64,000 bases of DNA. It comes from Streptomyces kaniharaensis (GTDB lineage Bacteria; Actinomycetota; Actinomycetes; Streptomycetales; Streptomycetaceae). The notes below the pieces were generated by a model. The model made no database searches, was not told the origin of the DNA, and saw only the letters and a program-made list of their open reading frames with translations. Position 1 is the first letter of the stretch. Each line of letters starts with the position of its first letter. The translations under genes and the position numbers were made by a program. The stretch is from positions 5,837,501 through 5,901,500 of the forward strand of contig NZ_WBOF01000001.1 of the NCBI RefSeq assembly GCF_009569385.1, written 5' to 3'. Positions 33,113 through 41,718 of this stretch are shown here, piece by piece.

Positions 33113-35173
33113 ATGGCAGAACTGAACCGTCGGCGTTTCTTCCAACTGGCCGGCGCGACCGTCGCGTACGCGGCGCTGTCGCAGAGCATCGCCAAGGCCG
33201 TGTCCATCGCCCCGCTGGGCAGCACCGGAACCATCCAGGACGTCGAGCACATCGTCGTCCTGATGCAGGAGAACCGTTCGTTCGACCACTACTTCGGGGC
33301 GATGAAGGGCGTGCGGGGCTTCGGCGACCCCCGCCCGGTGACCCTGCCCAGCGGGAAGCCGGTATGGCACCAGACGGACGGCGGCAGGAACGAGGTGCTG
33401 CCGTTCCGTCCCCAGGTGAGCGACCTGGGCCTGCAGTTCATCCAGGACCTCAACCACGACTGGGCCGGCGGCCACAAGGCCTTCAACAACGGCAAGTACG
33501 ACCAGTGGATCCCCGCCAAGACGGCCACCACCATGGCGTACCTGACCCGTGACGACATCCCGTTCCACTACGCGCTCGCCGACGCGTTCACCCTCTGCGA
33601 CGCCTACCACTGCTCCTTCATCGGATCCACCGACCCGAACCGCTACTACATGTGGACCGGCTGCACCGGCAACGACGGCACCGGTGGCGGTCCGGTCCTC
33701 GGCAACCAGGAGGCCGGCTACGGCTGGACGACCTACCCGGAGCGGCTGGAGCAGGCCGGGATCTCGTGGAAGGTCTACCAGGACATCGGCGACGGCCTGG
33801 ACGCGGCCGGTTCGTGGGGCTGGATCGGCGACGCGTACCGCGGCAACTACGGCGACAACTCACTGCTGTACTTCAACAACTACCGCAACGCGCAGCCGGG
33901 CGACCCGCTGTACGACAAGGCCCGCACCGGCACCGACGCCAAGGCGGGCGAGGGCCTGTTCGACGTCCTCCGGCGGGACGTCCAGGCCGGCACGCTGCCG
34001 CAGATCTCCTGGATCGCCGCCCCCGAGGCCTTCACCGAACACCCCAACTGGCCCGCCAACTACGGCGCCTGGTACGTCTCCCAGGTGCTCGACGCGCTGA
34101 CCTCCAACCCGGACGTCTGGGCCCGCACCGCGCTGTTCATCACCTACGACGAGAACGACGGCTTCTTCGACCACGTCGTGCCGCCGTTCCCGCCGTCCTC
34201 CGCCTCGCAGGGCCGGTCGACCGTGTCGACCACCGCGGACCACTACCCCGGCAGCACCGGCTACACCGCCGGGCCCTACGGCCTCGGCCAGCGGGTGCCG
34301 ATGCTCGTCGTCTCCCCGTGGAGCACCGGCGGCTACAGCTGCTCGGAGACCTTCGACCACACCTCGATCATCCGGTTCATGGAGCGCCGCTTCGGCGTCC
34401 AGGAGCCCAACATCTCGCCCTGGCGGCGCGCCATCTGCGGTGACCTGACCTCGGCCTTCGACTTCACCACGTCGAACGCGACGCCGGCGGCGCTGCCCTC
34501 GACGGCCGCCTACCTCCCGCCGGACAACAACCGCCACCCGGACTACGTTCCGACCCCGCCCGCCACCGGCACCATGCCGAAGCAGGAGCCCGGTGCCAAG
34601 CCCACCCGCCCGCTGAAGTACGCACCGTACGTGGACGGTTCGGCCGACACCGGCACGGGTAGGTTCACCCTCACCTTCAGCGGCGGGCCCCAGGCCGGCG
34701 CCCAGTTCCTGGTGACCTCGGCCAACCGCACCGACGGCCCGTGGACGTACACCGCGCAGGCGGGCACGTCGATCGCGGACACCTGGAACACGAAGTACTC
34801 GAAGGGCGTCACGGACCTGACCGTCCACGGCCCGAACGGCTTCCTGCGCCGCTTCCGCAGCCCCGGCACGACCGCCGCGGCCGAGGTCACCGCGCGCCAC
34901 AACGCGACCACCGGCAACCTTGACCTGACGTTCACCAACCCGGCCGGCGCCGACGTCGTCCTCACCGTCACCAACGCCTACGGCGGCACCCCGACGACCG
35001 TCACCGTCCGCCGGGGCGCGACCGTCGCCTACACCGTCGACCTGAGCGCCGGGGGCAACTGGTACGACGTGACCGTCACCGCCGGCACCACGACCGACTT
35101 CGTCCGCCGCCTCGCCGGCCACGTCGAGACCGGCGCCCCGGGCGTCTCCGACCCCGGCATCCTCACCTACTGA
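33113..35173 (+). CDS. Tat-exported phospholipase C (phosphocholine-type, PlcC-like)
   Basis: This 686-residue protein starts with a Tat signal, N-R-R-R-F-F-Q-L-A-G, so it is exported folded. The phosphoesterase domain occupies about 40-440. It begins V-V-L-M-Q-E-N-R-S-F-D-H-Y-F and includes T-Y-D-E-N-D-G-F-F-D-H-V and the D-H-T-S-I-I-R-F metal site. Two C-terminal DUF756 beta-sandwich domains follow (about 505-590 and 600-680). This is the layout of acid-phosphatase-superfamily phospholipases C that cleave phosphatidylcholine. Such enzymes are often phosphate-starvation induced, but I found no convincing PHO-box tandem upstream. Tandem hairpins follow the stop. Confidence 0.93.
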   Translation: MAELNRRRFFQLAGATVAYAALSQSIAKAVSIAPLGSTGTIQDVEHIVVLMQENRSFDHYFGAMKGVRGFGDPRPVTLPSGKPVWHQTDGGRNEVLPFRPQVSDLGLQFIQDLNHDWAGGHKAFNNGKYDQWIPAKTATTMAYLTRDDIPFHYALADAFTLCDAYHCSFIGSTDPNRYYMWTGCTGNDGTGGGPVLGNQEAGYGWTTYPERLEQAGISWKVYQDIGDGLDAAGSWGWIGDAYRGNYGDNSLLYFNNYRNAQPGDPLYDKARTGTDAKAGEGLFDVLRRDVQAGTLPQISWIAAPEAFTEHPNWPANYGAWYVSQVLDALTSNPDVWARTALFITYDENDGFFDHVVPPFPPSSASQGRSTVSTTADHYPGSTGYTAGPYGLGQRVPMLVVSPWSTGGYSCSETFDHTSIIRFMERRFGVQEPNISPWRRAICGDLTSAFDFTTSNATPAALPSTAAYLPPDNNRHPDYVPTPPATGTMPKQEPGAKPTRPLKYAPYVDGSADTGTGRFTLTFSGGPQAGAQFLVTSANRTDGPWTYTAQAGTSIADTWNTKYSKGVTDLTVHGPNGFLRRFRSPGTTAAAEVTARHNATTGNLDLTFTNPAGADVVLTVTNAYGGTPTTVTVRRGATVAYTVDLSAGGNWYDVTVTAGTTTDFVRRLAGHVETGAPGVSDPGILTY

Positions 35174-35199
35174 CCCGCCGCCACCGGCCGACGCACGCC

Positions 35200-35261
35200 G
35201 CCCCGGGCACCCCACGGTGCCCGGGGCAGCCGCGTGCCGGCCCTCACGGCCGGCACGCGGC
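35200..35261. terminator. Two consecutive hairpins between convergent genes
   Basis: Stem 1 is 12 bp perfect (35200-35211 with 35216-35227). Stem 2 is 14 bp perfect (35229-35242 with 35248-35261). They lie between the phospholipase and VOC stops and should terminate both transcripts. Confidence 0.85.
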
Positions 35262-35264
35262 CGA

Positions 35265-35741
35265 TCACCCGCCGCCCGGCATGGATTCCATGGCCTCCCT
35301 GATCCGCTTCTGCATCTCGTCGGGCGGCACGTCCTCCACGTGTGTGGCGACGCTCCACCGGTGGCCGAACGGGTCCTCGAACATGCCGGACCGGTCGCCG
35401 TAGAACTGGTTCTTCACCGCCTCGAGCTCCTTGGCGCCCTGGGCGAGGGCCTTGGCGAAGACCGCGTCCACGTCCTCCACGTAGACGTAGAGGTTCACCG
35501 GTGTGCCGCCCAGGGTCTTCGGCCCGCGGAATCCCATCTCCGGGAACTCGTCGGCGAGCATGACGACCGAGTTGCCGAGCTGGATCTCGGCATGGCCGAT
35601 CCTGCCGCCGGGTGCCGGTGCCCTCATGCGCTCCGTCGCGCCGAGGACGGAGACGTAGAAGTCGATCGCCGCCGACGCGCCGTCGACGGAGATGTACGGC
35701 GTGACGCGCGGATACTCGTCGGGGATGGGCTTGACGCTCAC
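35265..35741 (-). CDS. VOC superfamily (PhnB-type glyoxalase/bleomycin-resistance fold) protein
   Basis: This 158-residue VOC protein has paired beta-alpha-beta-beta-beta modules. It opens with V-T-P-Y-I-S-V-D-G-A-S-A-A-I-D-F-Y and has H-A-E-I-Q-L-G near residue 50 and D-P-F-G-H-R-W-S near 125. The latter two carry the metal ligands of PhnB-like proteins. Function is unassigned; glyoxalase-like isomerase, dioxygenase and drug-binding roles all exist in the family. Confidence 0.88.
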   Translation of the reverse strand: MSVKPIPDEYPRVTPYISVDGASAAIDFYVSVLGATERMRAPAPGGRIGHAEIQLGNSVVMLADEFPEMGFRGPKTLGGTPVNLYVYVEDVDAVFAKALAQGAKELEAVKNQFYGDRSGMFEDPFGHRWSVATHVEDVPPDEMQKRIREAMESMPGGG

Positions 35742-36353
35742 CGTCTCCCGCCTTTCCGATCAGTGATGATCATTTCCGGTGGCCGCTGTGGCCACCGGTG
35801 TGGATAGGGAGCGCATTCCGGACTGCGGAATCAGAATGGCATGAGCCGTCGTGCCGCGCGGCCCGAGGAGCGGCTGCTTCGTGCGCATGGGTCAAGCGGC
35901 AGGGCACCCCTGGCCAGGCTGGTTCCTGATCCGGTCGGTCGAAGCACCCGCTGTACGCCGGTGCCCGGCGCGCTCGGGTGAGCGGGCCGGGCACCGGTGG
36001 AGCTGGAGGGAGAAGGCACGATGGTGGGTCCTCCCCATGCGGCGGGTCGCGAGGTCGCGCGGTCCCGGCGGAAACAGACCGAAGCCTCGCGGCTCAACGG
36101 GTCGGAGTGAAGGGATTGCGCATAACGAATGCCTAAAAACCAAGTCAGTGAAGACAGTTGAAGAACAACTGGTAGTGACGTCGGCCGGCAACGGAAGCAA
36201 CGGTTTGACGCGTTCCCTTCAAGTAGCCCCAAAGGCTCGGACCTCTCCGGTAGGGTCCCCGATTACGGGCGGCGCGACGAGACGGTTCCTTGGCGATGGT
36301 TGCGCTGGTCGGCGTCCGTCCGGGACGGACATCTCGGGTGTGGGGGTGGGTGG
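35742..36353. other. Intergenic region upstream of the double-HTH regulator
   Basis: About 610 bases have no supported gene. A 12-bp perfect inverted repeat (35958-35969 with 35986-35997) resembles a terminator. A small perfect inverted repeat, CAGTTG-5-CAACTG, lies at 36155-36171 in an AT-rich stretch (36115-36175) that is the likeliest promoter and operator zone of the regulator. Confidence 0.45.
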
Positions 36354-39300
36354 GTGACGACATTAGGGCAGCAGCTGCGGGAGTTGCGCCGCGCTGCGGG
36401 ACTGACGCAGGAGGAGCTTGCCGAGGCTGCCGGGTTGGCGGCCAGGTCGATCAGGGATCTGGAGCGGGGTCGCCGGGAGCGGCCGCAGCGTCGCACGTTG
36501 GAGATGCTGGTGTCGGCGCTGGGGCTGGCCGAGGCCGACGCCGCCGCGCTGCTCGCTGCTCGCTCCGGTCGGCGGGGAGGTCCTCCCGCCGATGAGGGTG
36601 CGACGGGATCCGGTCTGCTCGATCGCCGCGGCCAGTTGGCGATCCTGGAGCGTGCGGCCGGTGAGGCCCGGGCCGGCCGCGGTGCCGTGGTGCTGGTGCG
36701 TGCGAGTGCGGGTATGGGCAAGACCTCGCTGCTGAACGCCTGGGCCGCCGCTGAGCACGCGCGGGGGTTCCGGATCGTGCGGGCCGCCGGGGGAGAGCTG
36801 GAGCAGGACTTCGCCTTCGCGGTACTGCGGCAGTTGGCAGAGCCGCTGCTGGCCCGGGCCGGCGGTGCCGGGCGGGAACGGCTGTTGTCGGGCCCCGCGG
36901 AGCTGGCCTCGCACGCCCTGCGCGTGGAGGGACCCGGCGAGGGTGGCGGGTTGTCGGCCGAGGCGTCACTGGGTGTGCTGCACAGCCTGTACTGGCTGAT
37001 GGTGCACGTCACGGATGACGGGCCGGTCGCTTTGGTGATCGACGACGTCCACTGGGCGGACGGTCCTTCCGTGCGCTGGCTGGAGTACCTGGCGCGGCGT
37101 CTGCGTGGTCTGCCGTTGCTACTGGTGCTGGCGGGACGGCCGGACAGCGGGACCCAGGTCGAGCCGCTCCTGGAGCAGATCGCCGGACAGCCGGACTGCC
37201 TGCCCGTCGAGCTGCCCGCGCTGAGCGCCGACAGCGTGGCCCGGCTGGTGCGGGAGAGCCTGGGGCGGGACGCCGAACCACGGTTCGTCGCCGCCTGCAT
37301 CGAGGCGACGCAGGGCAACCCGTTGCTGCTGCGCGAGTTGCTGCGGACCCTGGCCGACAACGGGGTCAGGCCCGAGGGCGATCAGGTGCATCTGGTGGAG
37401 GAGTGCCGCGGCCGGATCCTGGCGGTCACCGTGGTCAGGCGGCTGGCGGGCCAGCCGGAGCCGACCCGTCGTCTGGCCCGGGCCCTCGTGGTCCTGGGGG
37501 ACGGCGCTGCCTGGCATCTCGTGGCCGACCTGGCGGGGCTGGGCGAGGCGCAGGCCCGGGAGCACGGCCGCCGGTTGCAGCTGATCGGCGTGCTGGCACC
37601 TGGTGAGGTGGCGCGGTTCGACCACCCCCTGGTGCGCGCCGCGATCGCCGAAGCCGTCGTGGGGCCGGTGGAGTTGGCCGCCGGGCACGCGCGGGCGGCC
37701 CAACTGCTGCGGCGTGAGGGCGCGGCCGGCGATCTGGTGGCCACCCATCTGCTGCTGGCCGAACCGAGCGGTGAGGCCTGGCGGGTCGAGACCCTGAGGG
37801 AAGCGGCCCGGATGACCCGTGGCCGAGGGGCGCCGGAGATCACCACGACCTATCTGCGCCGCGCCCTGCGGGAGCCGATGTCCGTCGAACAGAGTGCTCC
37901 TCTGTTGCTGGAGCTGGGCTCGGCCGAGCTGCAGCTCGATGTCGACGCGGCCAGGCATCATCTGACGCAGGCATCGACCGCGTTGCCGGATCCGTACGCC
38001 CGGGCCGAGGCGGCCTACCTGCTCGCCAACGCGCTGTCCATCAGGCACGAACACGCCTGCGCCGTCGAGGTCCTCACCCGTGCGGTGGAGGACCTGCGGC
38101 AGGCGGAGGACGGCAGCGGGATCGCCCGTGAGGTGTCGTGGTATCTCCAGGCCCAGATGCTGCTGATCGGCTACGAGCAGTTGTCCACCCTCCCCACTGC
38201 CCGGCAGCAGGCGAAACAGCTGTGGGAGCACAAGCTGGCCGGTGACACGCCGGGTGAGTGCGCGGTCCTGGCCGCACTGTCCGCCTCGGCCGCCACCGGG
38301 GACGCCAGCGCCTCGGTCACCAACGACCTCCTCGACCGGGCCCTGCGTGGTGGGCTGGCGGCCATGGACCAGTCGCAGATGCTGGTGAGCCTGGCCGGGA
38401 TGGCGTTCGTGACCACTGACCGTCTCGACGACGCGGCGGCGCGGTTCGACCAGATCGCCGACGTGGGTGGACGCTGGGGCTCGCTCCTGATGACGTCGGC
38501 GGCGATGGTGTGGCAGCTGACGGTCCGGACGCGCCGGGGCCAACTGCTCCCGCTCACCCCGGACTTCGGGCACCCGGCCATCGCAGCCGCGCAGGGCGTG
38601 GAGCCCCGGGTGCGGCTGGGGCTGATGGCCCACGTCGGCGAGTCCCTGATCGAGCGGTGCGATCTGGCCTCGGCGGCGGGGCTGCTGCTGCCCGATGCGG
38701 ACACCGATCGGGCGGGGTGGACGTGGCAGGGGCCGATGCTCCTGGTCCGCGGCCGCTTGCACGCGGCACGGGGCAATCCGGCGGCCGCACTGGCGCTCCT
38801 GCTGGAGTACGGCGCGCAGGAGAAGCGGGCGCAGGTCTCGAACCTGGCCATGACGCCCTGGCGGTCGCGGGCGGCGCTGCTGCACCTGGCGCTCGGACAG
38901 CGGACAGATGCGATCCAACTTGCCATGGAGGAACTGGAGTTGGCCCACCAGTGGGGCACTGGCCGGGTGATCGGCGTGGCCTCGCGCTGCCTGGGTGTCG
39001 TCGTGGGCGGCTCTGAAGGCGAGGCCCTGCTGCGCGAGGCCGTCGCCGTGCTGGAGCCGTCCCCGGCCCGCCTGGAGCTGGCCCGGGCCCAGTACGAGCT
39101 GGGGGCCGCCCTGTCGCGTACGGACGGTGAGAGCGGCCAGGCCCGCCGGGTCCTCACCGAGGCACTGGACCTCGCCGAGACCTGCGGCAGCGTTCTGCTG
39201 GCCGGTCGGGTGCGACGCGCGCTGGCCGCAGTGGGGGTGCGGCCGCAAGCCGCGCCGGCGGTGGCGCCGAGCCTGTCGCTGACCGAGTACCGGTTGCTCG

Positions 39301-39449
39301 AACTGGTCGGCGCCGGTCGCAGTGACCGTCAGGTCGCCCAGGCCCTGCTACTGACTCCGCAGGACGTCGCGGGCATGGTGGAGCGAGTGAGCCGAATCCT
39401 GGGGGTTACCAGCCGCGCGGACCTGGGACGCCTGGTCTCTGCCATGTAG
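36354..39449 (+). CDS. Large ATPase regulator with N-terminal Xre-type and C-terminal LuxR-like HTH; TTA codon 4
   Basis: This 1031-residue protein has an Xre-like helix-turn-helix at residues 4-65 (G-L-T-Q-E-E-L-A-E-A-A-G, then R-S-I-R-D-L-E-R-G). An AAA ATPase follows, with Walker A-like A-S-A-G-M-G-K-T-S-L near 119 and Walker B-like V-A-L-V-I-D-D-V-H-W near 227. A long helical repeat region leads to a divergent LuxR-like HTH (residues 976-1031; L-T-E-Y-R-L-L-E-L-V and S-D-R-Q-V-A-Q-A-L). Typical LAL regulators have only the C-terminal HTH. The GTG start at 36354 gives TTA as codon 4, so translation should need the bldA leucyl-tRNA in Streptomyces. The GTG Shine-Dalgarno is only G-rich, and an ATG at 36300 would extend the N-terminus; TTA is internal either way. 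Confidence 0.88.
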   Translation: MTTLGQQLRELRRAAGLTQEELAEAAGLAARSIRDLERGRRERPQRRTLEMLVSALGLAEADAAALLAARSGRRGGPPADEGATGSGLLDRRGQLAILERAAGEARAGRGAVVLVRASAGMGKTSLLNAWAAAEHARGFRIVRAAGGELEQDFAFAVLRQLAEPLLARAGGAGRERLLSGPAELASHALRVEGPGEGGGLSAEASLGVLHSLYWLMVHVTDDGPVALVIDDVHWADGPSVRWLEYLARRLRGLPLLLVLAGRPDSGTQVEPLLEQIAGQPDCLPVELPALSADSVARLVRESLGRDAEPRFVAACIEATQGNPLLLRELLRTLADNGVRPEGDQVHLVEECRGRILAVTVVRRLAGQPEPTRRLARALVVLGDGAAWHLVADLAGLGEAQAREHGRRLQLIGVLAPGEVARFDHPLVRAAIAEAVVGPVELAAGHARAAQLLRREGAAGDLVATHLLLAEPSGEAWRVETLREAARMTRGRGAPEITTTYLRRALREPMSVEQSAPLLLELGSAELQLDVDAARHHLTQASTALPDPYARAEAAYLLANALSIRHEHACAVEVLTRAVEDLRQAEDGSGIAREVSWYLQAQMLLIGYEQLSTLPTARQQAKQLWEHKLAGDTPGECAVLAALSASAATGDASASVTNDLLDRALRGGLAAMDQSQMLVSLAGMAFVTTDRLDDAAARFDQIADVGGRWGSLLMTSAAMVWQLTVRTRRGQLLPLTPDFGHPAIAAAQGVEPRVRLGLMAHVGESLIERCDLASAAGLLLPDADTDRAGWTWQGPMLLVRGRLHAARGNPAAALALLLEYGAQEKRAQVSNLAMTPWRSRAALLHLALGQRTDAIQLAMEELELAHQWGTGRVIGVASRCLGVVVGGSEGEALLREAVAVLEPSPARLELARAQYELGAALSRTDGESGQARRVLTEALDLAETCGSVLLAGRVRRALAAVGVRPQAAPAVAPSLSLTEYRLLELVGAGRSDRQVAQALLLTPQDVAGMVERVSRILGVTSRADLGRLVSAM

Positions 39450-39453
39450 GTAC

Positions 39454-39498
39454 GGCACGGGCTCGGACCTCCCGGTGCGAGAGGTCCGAGCCTGTGCC
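39454..39498 (+). terminator. 18-bp hairpin after the regulator
   Basis: The 18-bp stem 39454-39471 with 39481-39498 contains one G-U pair and a nine-base loop. It begins a few bases after the regulator stop and faces the convergent secreted-protein gene. Confidence 0.8.
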
Positions 39499-39508
39499 GA
39501 CGAACTGG

Positions 39509-40594
39509 TTACTGGAACTGCTCCCAGGGGCCGATGGCGCCGGCGCGGGCGCGGAGCTCGGCGTAGTTGTCACCGCCGTACCCGAGTTCGGCCGAGACGT
39601 ACTTGCCGTTGGCGTTCGACTTGATGGCGTAGCCGTCGCCGCTGGGCTCGAGGCTGAACTGCTCGAAGCCTGCCACGACGTCGGCGCGGGCGCGGAGCTC
39701 GGCGTAGTTGTCACCGCCGTACCCGAGTTCGGCCGAGACGTACCTGCCGTTGGCGGAGGACCGGATCGAGTAGAGGCCGTTCCGGCTGTTGCGGCACAGG
39801 TTGAACTGCTCGAAGCCTGCCACGACGTCGGCGCGGGCGCGGAGCTCGGCGTAGTTGTCACCGCCGTACCCGAGTTCGGCCGAGACGTACCTGCCGTTGG
39901 CGGCCGACCTCAGGGGGGTGGAGTCCGTCACACAGGCGGTCTCGTCCGGGGCGCCGCTCCCGAGCACACGGCTCAGGTAGCTCTGGTACGCCTGGAGCGC
40001 CCCGATGGCCCGGCCGAGACTGGGAGTGGCGGCCGGGAGCTCGTTCCAGGTCAGCTCCCGCTGGTGGCCGTGCCGCCAGCCCCGGGTGTGCACCGCATCG
40101 GTGCGCGGGTTGTCACTCCTGGGGTCCTTGGCGTCGACGTTCTGCCCGTTGTCCTCGAAGGACTGCAGGGCGTAGGCGCCCCAGTCCTCGCCGCCGCCCC
40201 AGGAGAAGAGCTGCAGGTAGGGCGTGGGGTAGTTGAGGTTCTGCATCACGACCGCGCCCTCGTTGCCGCCCACGTAGGTCGCGACCTTCTGCTTCTGCGG
40301 GTTGAAGAGCACGAACCGGCTGCGGTCCCCGATCCGGATCCACTGGCAGTACTGGTTGGAGGCGTCGAACTGCTTCAGCCAGACACTGTCGTTGTCCGGA
40401 CTGGCGCACAGGACACGGTCGGGCCAGCCGCCGTTGGTGAGGTACATCGGCCCGGTCACCGACTGCGTCCACGTGGCCGCGGAGGCGGGGGTCGCGGGCA
40501 GGCCGGCGAGGCAGACCAGGGCCGTACTGGCGGCAACGGCCGCGGTCCGCAGGCGACGAACGACGGAACGGGCGGTGGGCAGGAAACTCTTCAT
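39509..40594 (-). CDS. Secreted protein with three fascin-like beta-trefoil repeats
   Basis: This 361-residue protein has a signal peptide ending around T-P-A-S-A (residues 35-39). The N-terminal half (about 40-215) is rich in Trp, Gly and Asn and reads like a first lectin or beta-trefoil-type module. The C-terminal part holds three repeats at 229, 278 and 325 with a 47-49-residue period. Each starts R/K-S-x-A-N-G-R/K-Y-V-S-A-E-L, then continues G-Y-G-G-D-N-Y-A-E-L-R-A-R-A and ends in F/W-E-Q-F. Three such units are what a fascin-like trefoil needs. Expected to be extracellular, probably carbohydrate- or surface-binding. A catalytic residue set was not recognised. The repeat DNA is nearly identical, suggesting recent duplication or conversion. 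Confidence 0.75.
   Translation of the reverse strand: MKSFLPTARSVVRRLRTAAVAASTALVCLAGLPATPASAATWTQSVTGPMYLTNGGWPDRVLCASPDNDSVWLKQFDASNQYCQWIRIGDRSRFVLFNPQKQKVATYVGGNEGAVVMQNLNYPTPYLQLFSWGGGEDWGAYALQSFEDNGQNVDAKDPRSDNPRTDAVHTRGWRHGHQRELTWNELPAATPSLGRAIGALQAYQSYLSRVLGSGAPDETACVTDSTPLRSAANGRYVSAELGYGGDNYAELRARADVVAGFEQFNLCRNSRNGLYSIRSSANGRYVSAELGYGGDNYAELRARADVVAGFEQFSLEPSGDGYAIKSNANGKYVSAELGYGGDNYAELRARAGAIGPWEQFQ
39541..39902. repeat. Three near-identical repeat units inside the secreted-protein gene
   Basis: A 90-100-nt block recurs three times at 141- and 147-base spacing. The second and third copies (about 39660-39755 and 39807-39902) appear identical over roughly 95 bases. Each encodes G-Y-G-G-D-N-Y-A-E-L on the minus strand. 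Such DNA identity is higher than needed to conserve the protein. Confidence 0.8.
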
Positions 40595-40607
40595 CGGTCT
40601 GATGTCC

Positions 40608-40967
40608 TCAGCTCTTCGGCGCCAGTGCGTAGCGGACGGTCTGGGTCTGGATGAGCCCGTTGCGGAAGACGAACGTGTCCACGCCGTGCCGCGCCTGGTT
40701 GCTGTCGGAGTCGGCGGACCACTCCAGGAAGAGGACGTCGCCCTCGAAGGTCTGGATCGTCAGGTCCCACGTGGCGTGGGGGAGGTCGGCGAACAGCTGG
40801 GCGAAGCCCTCGCGGACGCCGTCGCGCCCGTGCCGGACGCCGGTCGGGGTGATGAAGGCCGCGTCGGGGGCGTAGTTCGCGACGATCCCGTCGAGGTCCT
40901 CGGCGAGCAGCGCCTTGCCGTGGCTCTGGAAGATCTCCTGTGGGGTTCGGGAGCTGAGTTCGCTCAT
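40608..40967 (-). CDS. SnoaL-like/NTF2-fold protein
   Basis: This 119-residue NTF2-fold protein has the usual opening E-I-F-Q-S-H-G-K-A-L, then G-I-V-A-N-Y-A-P-D-A-A-F-I-T-P. The cone-shaped beta-sheet region follows, with F-L-E-W-S-A and V-D-T-F-V-F-R-N-G-L-I. Members include polyketide cyclases, isomerases and limonene-epoxide hydrolase-like enzymes; no catalytic pair was identified. It ends 14 bases upstream of the secreted-protein start, and both read on the minus strand, so they may be co-transcribed. GAAGGTG precedes the ATG. Confidence 0.85.
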   Translation of the reverse strand: MSELSSRTPQEIFQSHGKALLAEDLDGIVANYAPDAAFITPTGVRHGRDGVREGFAQLFADLPHATWDLTIQTFEGDVLFLEWSADSDSNQARHGVDTFVFRNGLIQTQTVRYALAPKS

Positions 40968-41208
40968 GGGCGGCACCTTCCTGTGCTCGATGAGGCGGAT
41001 GGTCGCTTGTGTCGCTTGACCGCGTACAGCTGAACATCGAGACGGACAGGGGCACCAGGAAGAAGTACCGGACGGTCTACCGGAAGATCTGCCGGAAGAA
41101 CCCGTGAATGGGGATGGGTGTTCGCCATCACCGCCGTGGCCTGCCTCGTGGGTGCATCCCTCGGGAGAGCCGCCGGGAGCGGCAGGCGGCGCCCCCGATC
41201 CCGAGAGC

Positions 41209-41605
41209 GGCACGATCCTGACTGCGGCCGGAGCCGGGCGGGTCGGCTTCGTGGACGCGGACGACATCGCCGCCGTGGCCGTGCACGCCCTCACCGGACG
41301 GCCGCGCGCCCAACGGCGACCTGGTCCTGACCGGGCCGCAGGCGCTCAGCCACGACGACGTCGCCGCGATCCTCACCGAGGTCATCGGCCGTCCGGTGGT
41401 CCACCGCCACCTCACGTACGACGAGCTGTGCGACCGTCTGGCAGCCCTGATGCCAAGGGAGTTCGCGACGATGCTGGCCGGTATGGATGGCGCCATCGCG
41501 GAGGGAGCCGAGGACCGCACCACCGACACCGTCCGCCGCCTCACCGGCCGCCCGCCGTCCGGCTTCCGGCAGGTCGCCGAGCGCGAGCTGAATCGGGGCC
41601 GATGA
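41209..41605 (+). pseudogene. Remnant of an NmrA/NAD(P)-binding SDR-like gene, truncated and frameshifted
   Basis: In one frame the sequence encodes A-G-A-G-R-V-G-F-V-D-A-D-D-I-A-A-V-A-V-H-A-L-T-G, typical of NmrA-type NAD(P)-binding proteins. Near 41305 the coding potential shifts to another frame, continuing N-G-D-L-V-L-T-G-P-Q, then D-D-V-A-A-I-L-T-E-V-I-G-R-P-V. It ends at a stop at 41605. The N-terminal Rossmann half is missing. It is therefore a decayed C-terminal fragment. Confidence 0.7.
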
Positions 41606-41718
41606 CACGCACCCCGGGTGTGTGCGTTGAGCGGTGCCGGTCACCAGTCCCAGCGGGTAGGGGCGGGGCGCGGGCCCGTCGGCCACGCGCCAACGCGGTG
41701 GCGTCCGCACATCGCCGG

